Source: Larkinella soli | Lineage (GTDB): Bacteria > Bacteroidota > Bacteroidia > Cytophagales > Spirosomataceae | Direction: 5' to 3' | Assembly: GCF_003703975.1 (NCBI RefSeq) | Contig: NZ_QTJY01000009.1 | Span: 124,001-188,000 of the forward strand | DNA length: 64,000 bases | In this document: piece after piece, positions 32,512-40,867 of the stretch | How positions within the stretch are numbered: the first letter of the stretch is position 1 | How the letters are laid out: each line of letters begins with the position of its first letter | The notes under the pieces: generated by a model | The model's input: the letters and a program-made list of their open reading frames with translations, nothing else | The model's database searches: none | What the model was told of the DNA's origin: nothing | Made by a program: the position numbers and the translations under genes

Positions 32512-35043
32512 TTACTGCCGGTTATCTCCGCCTTCCTTCACGTCGTCATTGTTGACCGACTTCTTCTTGCGGGCGGGCTGCTGGAAACTCATCTTGCCGA
32601 TCTTGTAGTTGAAGGTGATCTTGAAGCTGCGGTTCAGCAGGCGCATCGAACTGGTCTGCGTGAAGAGCGGGGAGGTCGATTCGGTGCGGATCGTGACGCC
32701 GTTGCCGATGAAGTTCTCGGCCGCGAAACCGACGCTGCCCTTCTTGTTCGGCAGGTCCTTGCGGACGCCCAGCGAGTACATCCGGAAACCGCCCTGCTTG
32801 CCCTGAAGCTGAATCTGCGGGCTGCGGCCGAAACCGAAACCCTGGAGACCCCAGCCGCTGCCGAGCTGCACCTGCGTCATCAGGCGGCCGCCGATCGTGA
32901 ATCCGGAGTTGGTTACCGGAGTGGAGGTGCCGTCGAGGCCGGTGGTCATGCCCTGGAGGTGAGCGTAGAAACCGTCGAAGCCACCGCTGACGCTCCATTT
33001 CGGCGTGATGGCGATGTTCCCGAAAAAGTTCATGCCCAGCGCCTGCTCTTTCCCGATGTTCTGGAAAGTGGTGAAGATGGCGCCCACCAGGGTATCCACC
33101 GGCTGCCGGATCTGCGTGATGGCGTTGGCCGTCTGCCGCCCGAAAACCGCCACGTTCAGATAGGTTTTTTTGATGTTGGTGCTCAGGCCCAGCTCGACGT
33201 TGTCGGTCAGTTCCGGGCGCAGTACCGGGTTACCCACGGTGATGCTCTGCGGGTTGGCCGCGTTGAAGTTGGGGTTGAGCTGCTGCAGGCCCGGCCGCTG
33301 AATCCGGCGGTTATAGGCGATCTTGACGGTCGTTCCGCCCTTCAGTGCCTTCGAGATGTTGACGCTCGGCACCAGGTTCGAATAGGCCGGGATGGCAATC
33401 TTGCTGTTCTCGCCGTTGTTGGCTGAAATCGTGGTGTGTTCATACCGGCTGCCGACCTTGAAGGTGAACTTGTTCTTCGTCGTCAGGGTGTAAGACACAT
33501 AGGTGGCGGCTACGTTCTGGCTGTAATCCAGCAAACCGGAGGGGCGGGTGGCATCTTCCGAGAACGCGGTCGCGGTCGGGTCGGCGATCAGGTAACGGAA
33601 GTTACTGTTCACCTGACGGAAAATGCCCTTCCCGCCGAACTCCAGCAGCTGGTTCTTGGTCAGAGGGGTCTGGTAGTCAGTCTGGATCGTAAACTCCTGG
33701 TTTTCGTTCAGGTTGATGTTCCGCTGCCGTCCCGTCAGTTCGCCTACGCCGGTCATCAGGTCGGCGTCGAAGTTGTTGGTCAGGTTGTTTTTGCTGAACT
33801 GCGCTGAAACGCTCCATTCCTGCTGCGGCTTGAAGGTGTGCAGGTAATCGACGTTGACGTCGACGGAGTTCGAAAGGTCTTTGCTGTTCACATCCCGCAG
33901 GGAGGTGGAACTGAGCAGGTTATTGGTATAAAGCTGCGTCATCAGATCCTGATCGCGCCGGAAATTCCGGATGCCGTAGCGGGCGCTGGCGGTCAGCGAC
34001 TGATTTTTCGAGATGTCGTAATCGAAGCCGAGCGTATACTGCCCGAACAGGCCGTTGTCGAAGGCGTCGGCGTTCTGGCTGGTCCGGATGGTGTTGCCGT
34101 TCTGCAGGGTGGTCTGGTTGGTATTCAGCACGGCCTTGTTGTAGAAGGCCCGGCCGAAACCGCCGAGGCTGAAGCCGAGTTTGCCGGCCCGGTAGCTGCC
34201 GTTCAGACCGAGGTTGGAGGAGCGCGTTCCCGCACCCCCGTCGAGGTTGAGCGTCAGGCCCTGGAGGGTATTTTTCTTGGTGATGATGTTGATGATCCCG
34301 GCCGAGCCTTCCGCGTCGTATTTGGCCGAGGGAGAAGTGATCACCTCCACGGTCTTGATCATGTCGGCCGGTATCTGCTTGAGGGCGTCGGCGACGCTGC
34401 TGGCCACGATCGTGGAGGGCTTGTTGTTGATCAGCACCCGCACGTTCTGGCTGCCCCGCAGGCTGACGTTGCCGTCGAGGTCGACGGTCAGCATCGGCAC
34501 CTTGCGCATGATGTCGGTGGCGTCTCCGCCCTTGGCCGTCAGGTCCTTGTCGGCATTGTAAACCAGCCGGTCCACTTTCTCCTCGATCATGGCGGCCTGG
34601 CCGGTCACGGTCACTTCGCTCAGCGTCCGGACGTCGGGCGACAGCACAACCGATCCGAGGTTGAGGTCGGTGCCTTTCTCGATGGTAAGCAGGCGGGATT
34701 CCTTGTTCTGGTAGCCCATGAACGAATACTGAAGCCGGTATTCGCCGGGGGCCAGTTTGCTCAGGGTGAATTTTCCTTTATCGTCGGTGGTCGTTCCGTC
34801 GATGGGCTTGCGGGTCTGCGGATTCAGCAGGGCCACGGTGGCATATTCGACGGGTTTTTTCGAGGTGGAGTCGATGAGGATACCGGAGATTTTACCGTTC
34901 CCGCGCGGCTGGTTGTCGGCCGCCGTGCCGGGGATGGCGGCAGGAGCGGAGGGAGCCGGGGAACCCGCCGGCGGAGCCTGGGCGACGGTCCGGGTGGAAA
35001 GACCGACGAGGAGCAAAAAGGAGAAGAATAGATTTCGTGACAT
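32512..35043 (-). CDS. TonB-dependent-receptor-like outer-membrane barrel
   Basis: 843 residues with a signal peptide (1-22, TRTVAQ). A carboxypeptidase-regulatory-like sandwich (about 50-135, GKISGILIDSTSKKPVEYATVALL) is followed by a plug domain (about 150-235, LRGSQNVRVLINNKPS ... IKTVEVITSPSAKYDAEGSAGIINIITKK). The rest is an outer membrane barrel of the 'OMP_b-brl_3' type. It is not SusC: it is shorter, has no SusD partner and is a single gene. Proteins of this group are predicted transporters for siderophores, peptides or unknown ligands. It is convergent with the FtsX gene across a palindromic repeat. Confidence 0.9.
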   Translation of the reverse strand: MSRNLFFSFLLLVGLSTRTVAQAPPAGSPAPSAPAAIPGTAADNQPRGNGKISGILIDSTSKKPVEYATVALLNPQTRKPIDGTTTDDKGKFTLSKLAPGEYRLQYSFMGYQNKESRLLTIEKGTDLNLGSVVLSPDVRTLSEVTVTGQAAMIEEKVDRLVYNADKDLTAKGGDATDIMRKVPMLTVDLDGNVSLRGSQNVRVLINNKPSTIVASSVADALKQIPADMIKTVEVITSPSAKYDAEGSAGIINIITKKNTLQGLTLNLDGGAGTRSSNLGLNGSYRAGKLGFSLGGFGRAFYNKAVLNTNQTTLQNGNTIRTSQNADAFDNGLFGQYTLGFDYDISKNQSLTASARYGIRNFRRDQDLMTQLYTNNLLSSTSLRDVNSKDLSNSVDVNVDYLHTFKPQQEWSVSAQFSKNNLTNNFDADLMTGVGELTGRQRNINLNENQEFTIQTDYQTPLTKNQLLEFGGKGIFRQVNSNFRYLIADPTATAFSEDATRPSGLLDYSQNVAATYVSYTLTTKNKFTFKVGSRYEHTTISANNGENSKIAIPAYSNLVPSVNISKALKGGTTVKIAYNRRIQRPGLQQLNPNFNAANPQSITVGNPVLRPELTDNVELGLSTNIKKTYLNVAVFGRQTANAITQIRQPVDTLVGAIFTTFQNIGKEQALGMNFFGNIAITPKWSVSGGFDGFYAHLQGMTTGLDGTSTPVTNSGFTIGGRLMTQVQLGSGWGLQGFGFGRSPQIQLQGKQGGFRMYSLGVRKDLPNKKGSVGFAAENFIGNGVTIRTESTSPLFTQTSSMRLLNRSFKITFNYKIGKMSFQQPARKKKSVNNDDVKEGGDNRQ

Positions 35044-35309
35044 GATTGAAGGATGTTCTGCCGAACGGCTTTACAAAACAACCTTTAAAAGTAGAGGACG
35101 GAAAACGGAATAGACTATGACAGGGAGAATGCCGACGAGTCCCGCTTTTTTACCGACCAAACCGTATTCTCAAAATTGAAAGATTCCGGGAGAGATTTTG
35201 TTTTAATTGTATTTATTGAGGTAAAAATTGAATTTTTGTCTTTAAGTAAAGTTCGGAGGCATCAACGGGATATAGTATTTCCCCAATGAATCCGACTTTG
35301 AAATACGAC

Positions 35310-37487
35310 ATGAATAAAACTGGAAAAGTCTGGGCCGGCCTCCTGCTTTTGCTGACCGGCTCCCTGACGGCCCCCGCCCAGCCGGGCCAGGCCCAGCCGG
35401 CGACCCCGGCCGTTCAGTGGGTCGAAACGGCGCCGGGCGTCTGGAAAGGATCGGTCGGGAAGCCGGAAGCCTATGACCTGCTGACGGCCTCCGGCGCGCA
35501 GCCCAACACGGCGGCCCTCGACAGGCTGGGCAAAACCGCCTTCCCGCTGGCTCCCGAAACGATCGCGGCCCGCATCGTCGGCGGCAGGACCTACCTGCGG
35601 TTTCCGCTCGAACGGGGTGAGCAGCTCTACGGCTTCGGGCTGAACTTCCAGAGTGTGCACCAGCGCGGGAAAGTGCTGCAGCTCCATATGGACCACTACG
35701 CCAACCGGGACAACGGCCGGACCCACGCGCCCACGCCCTTTTACGTGTCGTCGCAAGGCTACGGCGTCTTTGTCAACACGGCCCGCTATGTAACCGTTTA
35801 TTCGGGAACAGCCGTCCGGCGCGACAGCCGCCACCCCGCCGAATCCAAAGACCGTAACACCGATAAAACCTGGAGCGCCCGCCCGTATTCCGACGCCGTC
35901 GAGATGCTTGTGCCTGCGGAAGGAGTCGAAATTTACGTCTTTGCCGGGCCGAAACCGATGGACGTGGTCCGGCGCTACAACCTCTTCAACGGCGGGGGCT
36001 GTCTGCCGCCCCGCTGGGGGCTGGGTTTCACCCAGCGCGTCCACCGGCTGTATACGGCGGAGCAGGTGAAACAGGAGGCCGCCGAGTTCGAAACCCGGGG
36101 CTATCCGCTCGACTTCATCGGCCTGGAACCCGGCTGGCAGAGCAAATCCTATCCCTGCACGTTCGAGTGGGACAAAACCCGCTTCCCGGACCCGGCCGGT
36201 TTCGTGAAGGACCTGCTGAAGAAGGACGTCCGCGTCAACCTCTGGACCAATCCCTACGTCTCGCCCGACGCGTCGATGTTTCCGAAAATTGCTCCGCTGT
36301 CCGGGTCGCACACGGTCTGGACGGGGCTGGTGCCGGACCTGACGCTGCCCGAAGCCCAGGCCGTTTATTGGGAGCAGTTTGAGAAAGACCACCTGGCGAT
36401 CGGCGTCAGCGGCTACAAGATCGACGAGGTGGACGGCAACGACGTCTGGCTCTGGCCGGATGTGGCGACGTTTCCGTCGGGCCTCAGCGCCGAGCAGATG
36501 CGCCAGACCTACGGCCTGCTCGTGCAGCGGCAGAGTGCGGACCTGTTCCGGAAACGCAACACCCGGACCTACGGCCTCGTGCGGGCGTCGAACGGGGGCG
36601 GCTCGTCGTTTCCGTACGTCATTTACAATGACAATTACAGCCATCAGGATTTTATTACCGGCCTGATCAACAGCGGTTTCATCGGCACACTGTGGACCCC
36701 CGAGGTGCGGACCTCGAAAAGCGGGGAGGAATGGCTCCGGCGGTTTCAGTCGGTGTGCTTTTCGCCGATGGCGATGATCAACGCCTGGTCCGAAGGCACG
36801 AAGCCCTGGTCGTTTGCCGAGGTGGCCGATCCGGTGCGGGAGGTGGCCCGGCTGCGGATGCGGATGCTGCCCTACTGGTACACCGAATTTGCGCGGTATC
36901 ATTACGACGGGATTCCGCCGTTCCGGGCGGTCAATCTGGAAGACGGCTTCAATGAAAAGCCGGAGAGCCGGACCGTGGTCGCGAGCCTGAACGACAACCC
37001 ATACCAGGAAGCGGTTTCGCAGGAAATCCGGGATCAGTACATGGCCGGTGAATACCTGCTGGTGGCGCCGATGTTTGCGGGGCAGACGTCGCGGAAGGTG
37101 ATTCTGCCCAAAGGGCGGTGGTACGATTTCTATACGGGCCGGTTTGCGGGTGAGGGCGAGGTGATCACCGTGACGCCGGGGCTGGAGAAAATACCGGTGT
37201 TCGTGAAGGACGGGGCGCTGATTCCGTTGATGCCGCCGATGCTCCACGCACCGAAAGCCGGGCAGAAAGTAGACCTGGAAATCCGGCACTACGGGGAAAA
37301 ACCGGGTGAATACCGGCTCTACGACGATGACGGCGAAACGTTCGATTACGAAAAAGGCCGGTTCAGCTGGCGGACGCTCCGGGCCGAACGTACCCGCGAC
37401 GGGCGCTGGAGAGGCAGCATTTCCCCGGCGGAAAAAGGAAAACCGAATACCGTCGGCAGCGTAACCTGGACCTTCATGACTCCCTAA
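35310..37487 (+). CDS. Exported GH31 alpha-glycosidase
   Basis: 725 residues from the ATG at 35310. An in-frame ATG at 35286 adds eight residues before the signal peptide (NKTGKVWAGLLLLLTG ... PAQ), so 35310 is preferred. An N-terminal galactose-mutarotase-like domain precedes the GH31 barrel. The nucleophile is Asp372 in GYKIDEVDGND, and the likely acid/base is Asp441 in VIYNDNYSH, where most GH31 enzymes have WSGD. A DUF5110-like C-terminal sandwich follows (FVKDGALIPLMP, YRLYDDDGETFDYEKG). Family activities include alpha-glucosidase and alpha-xylosidase. It precedes an alginate-lyase-like gene by 11 bases. The substrate is undetermined. Confidence 0.9.
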   Translation: MNKTGKVWAGLLLLLTGSLTAPAQPGQAQPATPAVQWVETAPGVWKGSVGKPEAYDLLTASGAQPNTAALDRLGKTAFPLAPETIAARIVGGRTYLRFPLERGEQLYGFGLNFQSVHQRGKVLQLHMDHYANRDNGRTHAPTPFYVSSQGYGVFVNTARYVTVYSGTAVRRDSRHPAESKDRNTDKTWSARPYSDAVEMLVPAEGVEIYVFAGPKPMDVVRRYNLFNGGGCLPPRWGLGFTQRVHRLYTAEQVKQEAAEFETRGYPLDFIGLEPGWQSKSYPCTFEWDKTRFPDPAGFVKDLLKKDVRVNLWTNPYVSPDASMFPKIAPLSGSHTVWTGLVPDLTLPEAQAVYWEQFEKDHLAIGVSGYKIDEVDGNDVWLWPDVATFPSGLSAEQMRQTYGLLVQRQSADLFRKRNTRTYGLVRASNGGGSSFPYVIYNDNYSHQDFITGLINSGFIGTLWTPEVRTSKSGEEWLRRFQSVCFSPMAMINAWSEGTKPWSFAEVADPVREVARLRMRMLPYWYTEFARYHYDGIPPFRAVNLEDGFNEKPESRTVVASLNDNPYQEAVSQEIRDQYMAGEYLLVAPMFAGQTSRKVILPKGRWYDFYTGRFAGEGEVITVTPGLEKIPVFVKDGALIPLMPPMLHAPKAGQKVDLEIRHYGEKPGEYRLYDDDGETFDYEKGRFSWRTLRAERTRDGRWRGSISPAEKGKPNTVGSVTWTFMTP

Positions 37488-37498
37488 GCGCCCCACCG

Positions 37499-38662
37499 AT
37501 GCACACCCTCTGGCTTTTTCTGCTCACTTTCCGGCTTTTTTATGTGGCTCTCACTCCGGCCGACGACGTTCGGAAGGAAGTTTCCCAAACGCTGCGCGAA
37601 CACATCCTGGCCGAAGCCGCCTGGGCGCTTGACCAGAAACCGGTGACGGTCACGGCCGCCGTCAGCCCGCGTTCGGCCGGCGGCCCGCACGATTTTTACT
37701 CGGAAGGCGATTACTGGTGGCCCGATTCGACCAACCCGGCGGGGCCGTACGTCCAGCGCGACGGGATGACCAATCCGGACAACTTCGTCGCCCACCGGCA
37801 GGCCATGATCCGGTTCAGCCGCATCGTGGGGGCGCTGGCGTCGGCGTATCAGCTGACGGGTTCGGCAAAATACGTGCGGGCGGTTTTCCGGCACCTGGAT
37901 GCGTGGTTTGTCGACGCCGACACCCGTATGAACCCGTCGCTGAATTACGCGCAGGCCATCCAGGGTCGGGCGACGGGCCGGGGCATCGGCATCATCGACA
38001 CCATCCACCTGATGGAGGTGGCGCAGGGCGTCCGGGTGATGGAGAAGGCGAGGGCAGCCGACAAGCTGATTCTGGCGGCCACGCGTCACTGGTTCGCCGA
38101 TTACCTGCACTGGCTGATGACCCATCCGTACGGTAAAGAGGAAATGGAAGCGAAGAACAACCACGGCACCTGCTGGGTGATGCAGGTGGCGGCTTTCGCC
38201 CGGCTGACCGGCAATCAGGAGCTGCTGCGGTTCTGCCGCGAACGGTACCGGCTGATTCTGATTCCGGGCCAGATGGCGTCCGACGGCAGTTTTCCGCTCG
38301 AACTGCGCCGGACCAAGCCCTACGGCTACTCGCTGTTCAACCTCGACGCGATGGCGATGATCTGCCGGATACTTTCCGACAACACGGACAACCTCTGGAC
38401 CTGGCAGACGCCCGACGGCCGGGGCATCCGGAAGGGCATCGACTACCTGTATCCCTACGTGGCCGACAAGTCGAAATGGCCGCTGAAGCCCGACGTCATG
38501 TACTGGAATGACTGGCCCGTGGCGCACCCTTTCCTGGTGTTCGGGGCGGCCGCCTTCGGGCAGACCGACTGGCTGACCACCTGGAAACGGCTGGATCACG
38601 ACCCGCAGGTCGAGGAGGTGCTGCGGAACCTGCCGGTCCGGAACCCGCTGATCTGGCTGTAG
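37499..38662 (+). CDS. Exported alginate-lyase-family (PL5-like) protein
   Basis: 387 residues with a short N-terminal hydrophobic segment (about 3-18). An alpha/alpha barrel of the alginate_lyase Pfam family carries FYSEGDYWWPDSTNPAGPYVQRDG (67-90, conserved start), KNNHGTCW with Asn221/His222 (219-226) as the expected neutraliser and base, and KPYGYSLFN supplying the catalytic-type Tyr. These enzymes cleave uronic-acid-containing polysaccharides by beta-elimination. Pairing with GH31 suggests breakdown of a plant or algal glycan with alpha-linked side groups. Members of this family in Bacteroidota are often not true alginate lyases, so the exact polymer is open. Confidence 0.85.
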   Translation: MHTLWLFLLTFRLFYVALTPADDVRKEVSQTLREHILAEAAWALDQKPVTVTAAVSPRSAGGPHDFYSEGDYWWPDSTNPAGPYVQRDGMTNPDNFVAHRQAMIRFSRIVGALASAYQLTGSAKYVRAVFRHLDAWFVDADTRMNPSLNYAQAIQGRATGRGIGIIDTIHLMEVAQGVRVMEKARAADKLILAATRHWFADYLHWLMTHPYGKEEMEAKNNHGTCWVMQVAAFARLTGNQELLRFCRERYRLILIPGQMASDGSFPLELRRTKPYGYSLFNLDAMAMICRILSDNTDNLWTWQTPDGRGIRKGIDYLYPYVADKSKWPLKPDVMYWNDWPVAHPFLVFGAAAFGQTDWLTTWKRLDHDPQVEEVLRNLPVRNPLIWL

Positions 38663-38675
38663 CGAACGCCGGCCG

Positions 38676-39416
38676 TCAGATCTTCTCCAGCAGGCTCAGG
38701 AATTCCTGTTTTTTGTTGCGCGACACCGGGATGTTCTTGTTGTTTTCCATGATGACCTCCCCGCCGTCGCCCCGGATGTAACGCTGCACGTAGCGCACGT
38801 TGATCAGGTAGCCGTGGTGGACGCGGCAGAACCCTTTGGCTTCCAGCACATCCTCCACCTCCTTCAGGGTCTTCGAGATCAGGATTACCTTGCCGTTGGT
38901 CAGGAAGAAGCGCGTGTAGCCGCCGTCCGACTCACAGTAGTAAATCTCCTCGCTGTTGATGATCTGGAGCCCTTCGAGCGTCGGCAGGGCGATGCGGTCG
39001 CCCATCTTCTGGCGGCTGAGGTACTCGACAAAGCTTTCGATCCGGGCCGACGACCGCGCCGACTGTTCGCGCTCGGCTTTCTGAACGGCCTGCACCAGCT
39101 CATCCTTGTCGATGGGTTTCAGGATGTAATCCAGGGCGTTGTGCCGGATGGCCTTGATGGCGTACTCGTTGTAGGCCGTCGTGAAGATGACGTCGAAGCG
39201 CGTGAAGCGGCAGGCTTCCAGCAATTCGAAACCGCTCATGCCGGGCATCTCGATGTCGAGAAAAACGATGTCGGGCCGGTGCATCTCGATGGCCTGCAGC
39301 CCTTCCGCGCCGTCGACGCAGGAGGCAAGCAGCTGAATCTGGGGGCAATATCGCTGGAGCAGCAGGCTCAGGACGTCGCGGCAATGTTTTTCGTCATCGA
39401 CGATAATGGCGGTCAT
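38676..39416 (-). CDS. LytTR-family response regulator
   Basis: 246 residues. The receiver domain (1-120) has acidic residues Asp7/Asp8, phospho-acceptor Asp54 (VFLDIEMPG), Thr in FTTAYNEYA and Lys in YILKPIDKDE. The LytTR DNA-binding domain follows (about 140-246, ALPTLEGLQIINSEEIYYCESDGGYTRFFLTNG ... FCRVHHGYLINVRYV). Its start overlaps the stop of the upstream kinase gene by 4 bases, so the pair is co-translated and almost certainly works together. Targets are unknown; the divergent propeller sensor at 40868 has no regulator of its own and could also signal through it. Confidence 0.93.
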   Translation of the reverse strand: MTAIIVDDEKHCRDVLSLLLQRYCPQIQLLASCVDGAEGLQAIEMHRPDIVFLDIEMPGMSGFELLEACRFTRFDVIFTTAYNEYAIKAIRHNALDYILKPIDKDELVQAVQKAEREQSARSSARIESFVEYLSRQKMGDRIALPTLEGLQIINSEEIYYCESDGGYTRFFLTNGKVILISKTLKEVEDVLEAKGFCRVHHGYLINVRYVQRYIRGDGGEVIMENNKNIPVSRNKKQEFLSLLEKI

Positions 39417-40654
39417 GGTTGTTTCAGTTTCATCGTGAACATAACGCAGGTTCCGGCCGGGGCGCCCGAAGGATCGACCAGGTCGGTGACGTCGATGTGG
39501 GCGTCGACACCGTAAATTTTATTGACGATCTGGAGCCGCTCGTGGGTGATCCGGCTGCCGTGCGACTTGTGGGCGGTCAGGCCGTTGGTCTGGTAGCGGA
39601 CGGAAGCTTCCCGGCCGATGCCGTTGTCGGTGATCCGGATCACCAGAAAATCGCCTTCCCGTTCGCAGCAGATTTCCAGCACCGGGGTGCCGACCTTCTG
39701 ATGGACCAGGCCGTGCCGGATGGCGTTTTCCACGTACGGATGCAGCAGCAGGGGCGGCACGTGAACCATGTCCTGATTCAGCGCCGGATCGACGGTCAGG
39801 ACCGATTCGAACGGGTTTTCGCAGCGCAGCTGTTCCAGTTCGATATAGATCGACAGGGCTTTCAGTTCATTGCGCAGCGAGACCCACTCCGTCTGCGTAT
39901 TGACCAGCACCTGCCGCATCAGCCGCGAGAACTTGGTCAGATAGGCCGACGCCTGCTCCACCTCGTTCTGCAAAATAAAGTTATTGATCGAATTCAGGCT
40001 GTTGAACACAAAATGCGGATTCATCTGCATCCGCAGGGCCACCAGCTTGGTTTCGGCGATCCGCTTGTTGTTTTCGAGCAGCTGCCGCTCGGTCTGCTGG
40101 TAGGCCTGCTCGATCTGGACCCGCCGGATTTTCTGGGCGCAAAGACTGGCGATACTGGTCAGAATGTGCAGATGCCTCGGCCGGAAAAAATCCCGTTCGG
40201 GGTGTTCGGCGTCGATGACGCCCAGTACCCGCCCTTCCGACACGATCGGGACCGTAATTTCCGAATACCGGATTTCGTCGTCGACGATGTAGCGCTCGTC
40301 CCGGGACGTATCGGCAATGATTTCCGCTACGCCCGTCTTCGCCACCGTCCCCACGATGCCCCGCCCGACCGGAATCTCGATGGGGTGGAAAATCTCGCGG
40401 GACTGAATATTTTTGGGGCCATGAGCGGCTTTCTGCACCAGGACGTCGCGCTCCTCCTCCAGCCAGTACACCACGCAGTCGACAAAGTTCAGCCGGGCGA
40501 TGCAGTTTTTGGCGACATCCCACATGACCTCGTCGATGGTCGTCTGGTCGATCAGGGAAATCGCGAAAAAGTTAATGGCCCGTTCGGTTTCCAGTTCTTC
40601 CTCTAACGCCTTTCGCTCCTGGTCTTCCCGTATGTGAACTTCATGCTTACACAC
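39413..40654 (-). CDS. GAF-domain LytS-type histidine kinase
   Basis: 413 residues from a GTG at 40654; there is no usable ATG before residue 44. The start region is a charged coiled coil. A GAF domain lies at about 30-180 (INFFAISLIDQTTIDEVMWDVAKNC ... VGTVAKTGVAEIIADTSRDERY). The LytS His-kinase domain has its His in MQMNPHFVFNSLNSINNF, and a HATPase C domain contains LHPYVENAIRHGL and ITDNGIG. There are no membrane segments, so it is a soluble sensor, possibly of a small molecule or redox state. It is translationally coupled to the LytTR regulator. Confidence 0.92.
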   Translation of the reverse strand: MCKHEVHIREDQERKALEEELETERAINFFAISLIDQTTIDEVMWDVAKNCIARLNFVDCVVYWLEEERDVLVQKAAHGPKNIQSREIFHPIEIPVGRGIVGTVAKTGVAEIIADTSRDERYIVDDEIRYSEITVPIVSEGRVLGVIDAEHPERDFFRPRHLHILTSIASLCAQKIRRVQIEQAYQQTERQLLENNKRIAETKLVALRMQMNPHFVFNSLNSINNFILQNEVEQASAYLTKFSRLMRQVLVNTQTEWVSLRNELKALSIYIELEQLRCENPFESVLTVDPALNQDMVHVPPLLLHPYVENAIRHGLVHQKVGTPVLEICCEREGDFLVIRITDNGIGREASVRYQTNGLTAHKSHGSRITHERLQIVNKIYGVDAHIDVTDLVDPSGAPAGTCVMFTMKLKQP

Positions 40655-40785
40655 ATTTAGCTGATTTTAACATGACGAAGTGGTAATGACGACTAAAGTA
40701 GACGGAATAATACATTTTTGAAAGGCCCAATGAACAACCGGAGAGTCCGAAGCGGTAACTCGCCGAAAAATCCCGATACTTCGTT

Positions 40786-40793
40786 TATTTTTG
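40786..40793 (+). promoter_or_regulatory. -7 box of propeller-kinase promoter
   Basis: TATTTTTG, a perfect TAnnTTTG, 75 bases upstream of the ATG at 40868. It lies inside the longer open frame that begins at 40718, which argues that the longer start is not used. Confidence 0.5.
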
Positions 40794-40867
40794 CCGACAG
40801 CCGACAGGCGCGGAGTCCATACCCGGCCCGGCGGTTTCGTCTTATTCAGCCCGTAACCTTTTCTGGA

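Noticed and set aside
32512-35043. SusC-like polysaccharide-utilisation locus
   Set aside because: The barrel is too short for SusC, and no SusD-like lipoprotein is adjacent.
35262-37496. 744-codon minus-strand open frame
   Set aside because: It lies opposite the GH31 gene, whose motifs are clear; the minus translation has no recognisable family.
40718-40867. 50-codon upstream extension of the propeller kinase
   Set aside because: A perfect -7 box (40786-40793) lies inside it, and the signal peptide begins at 40868.
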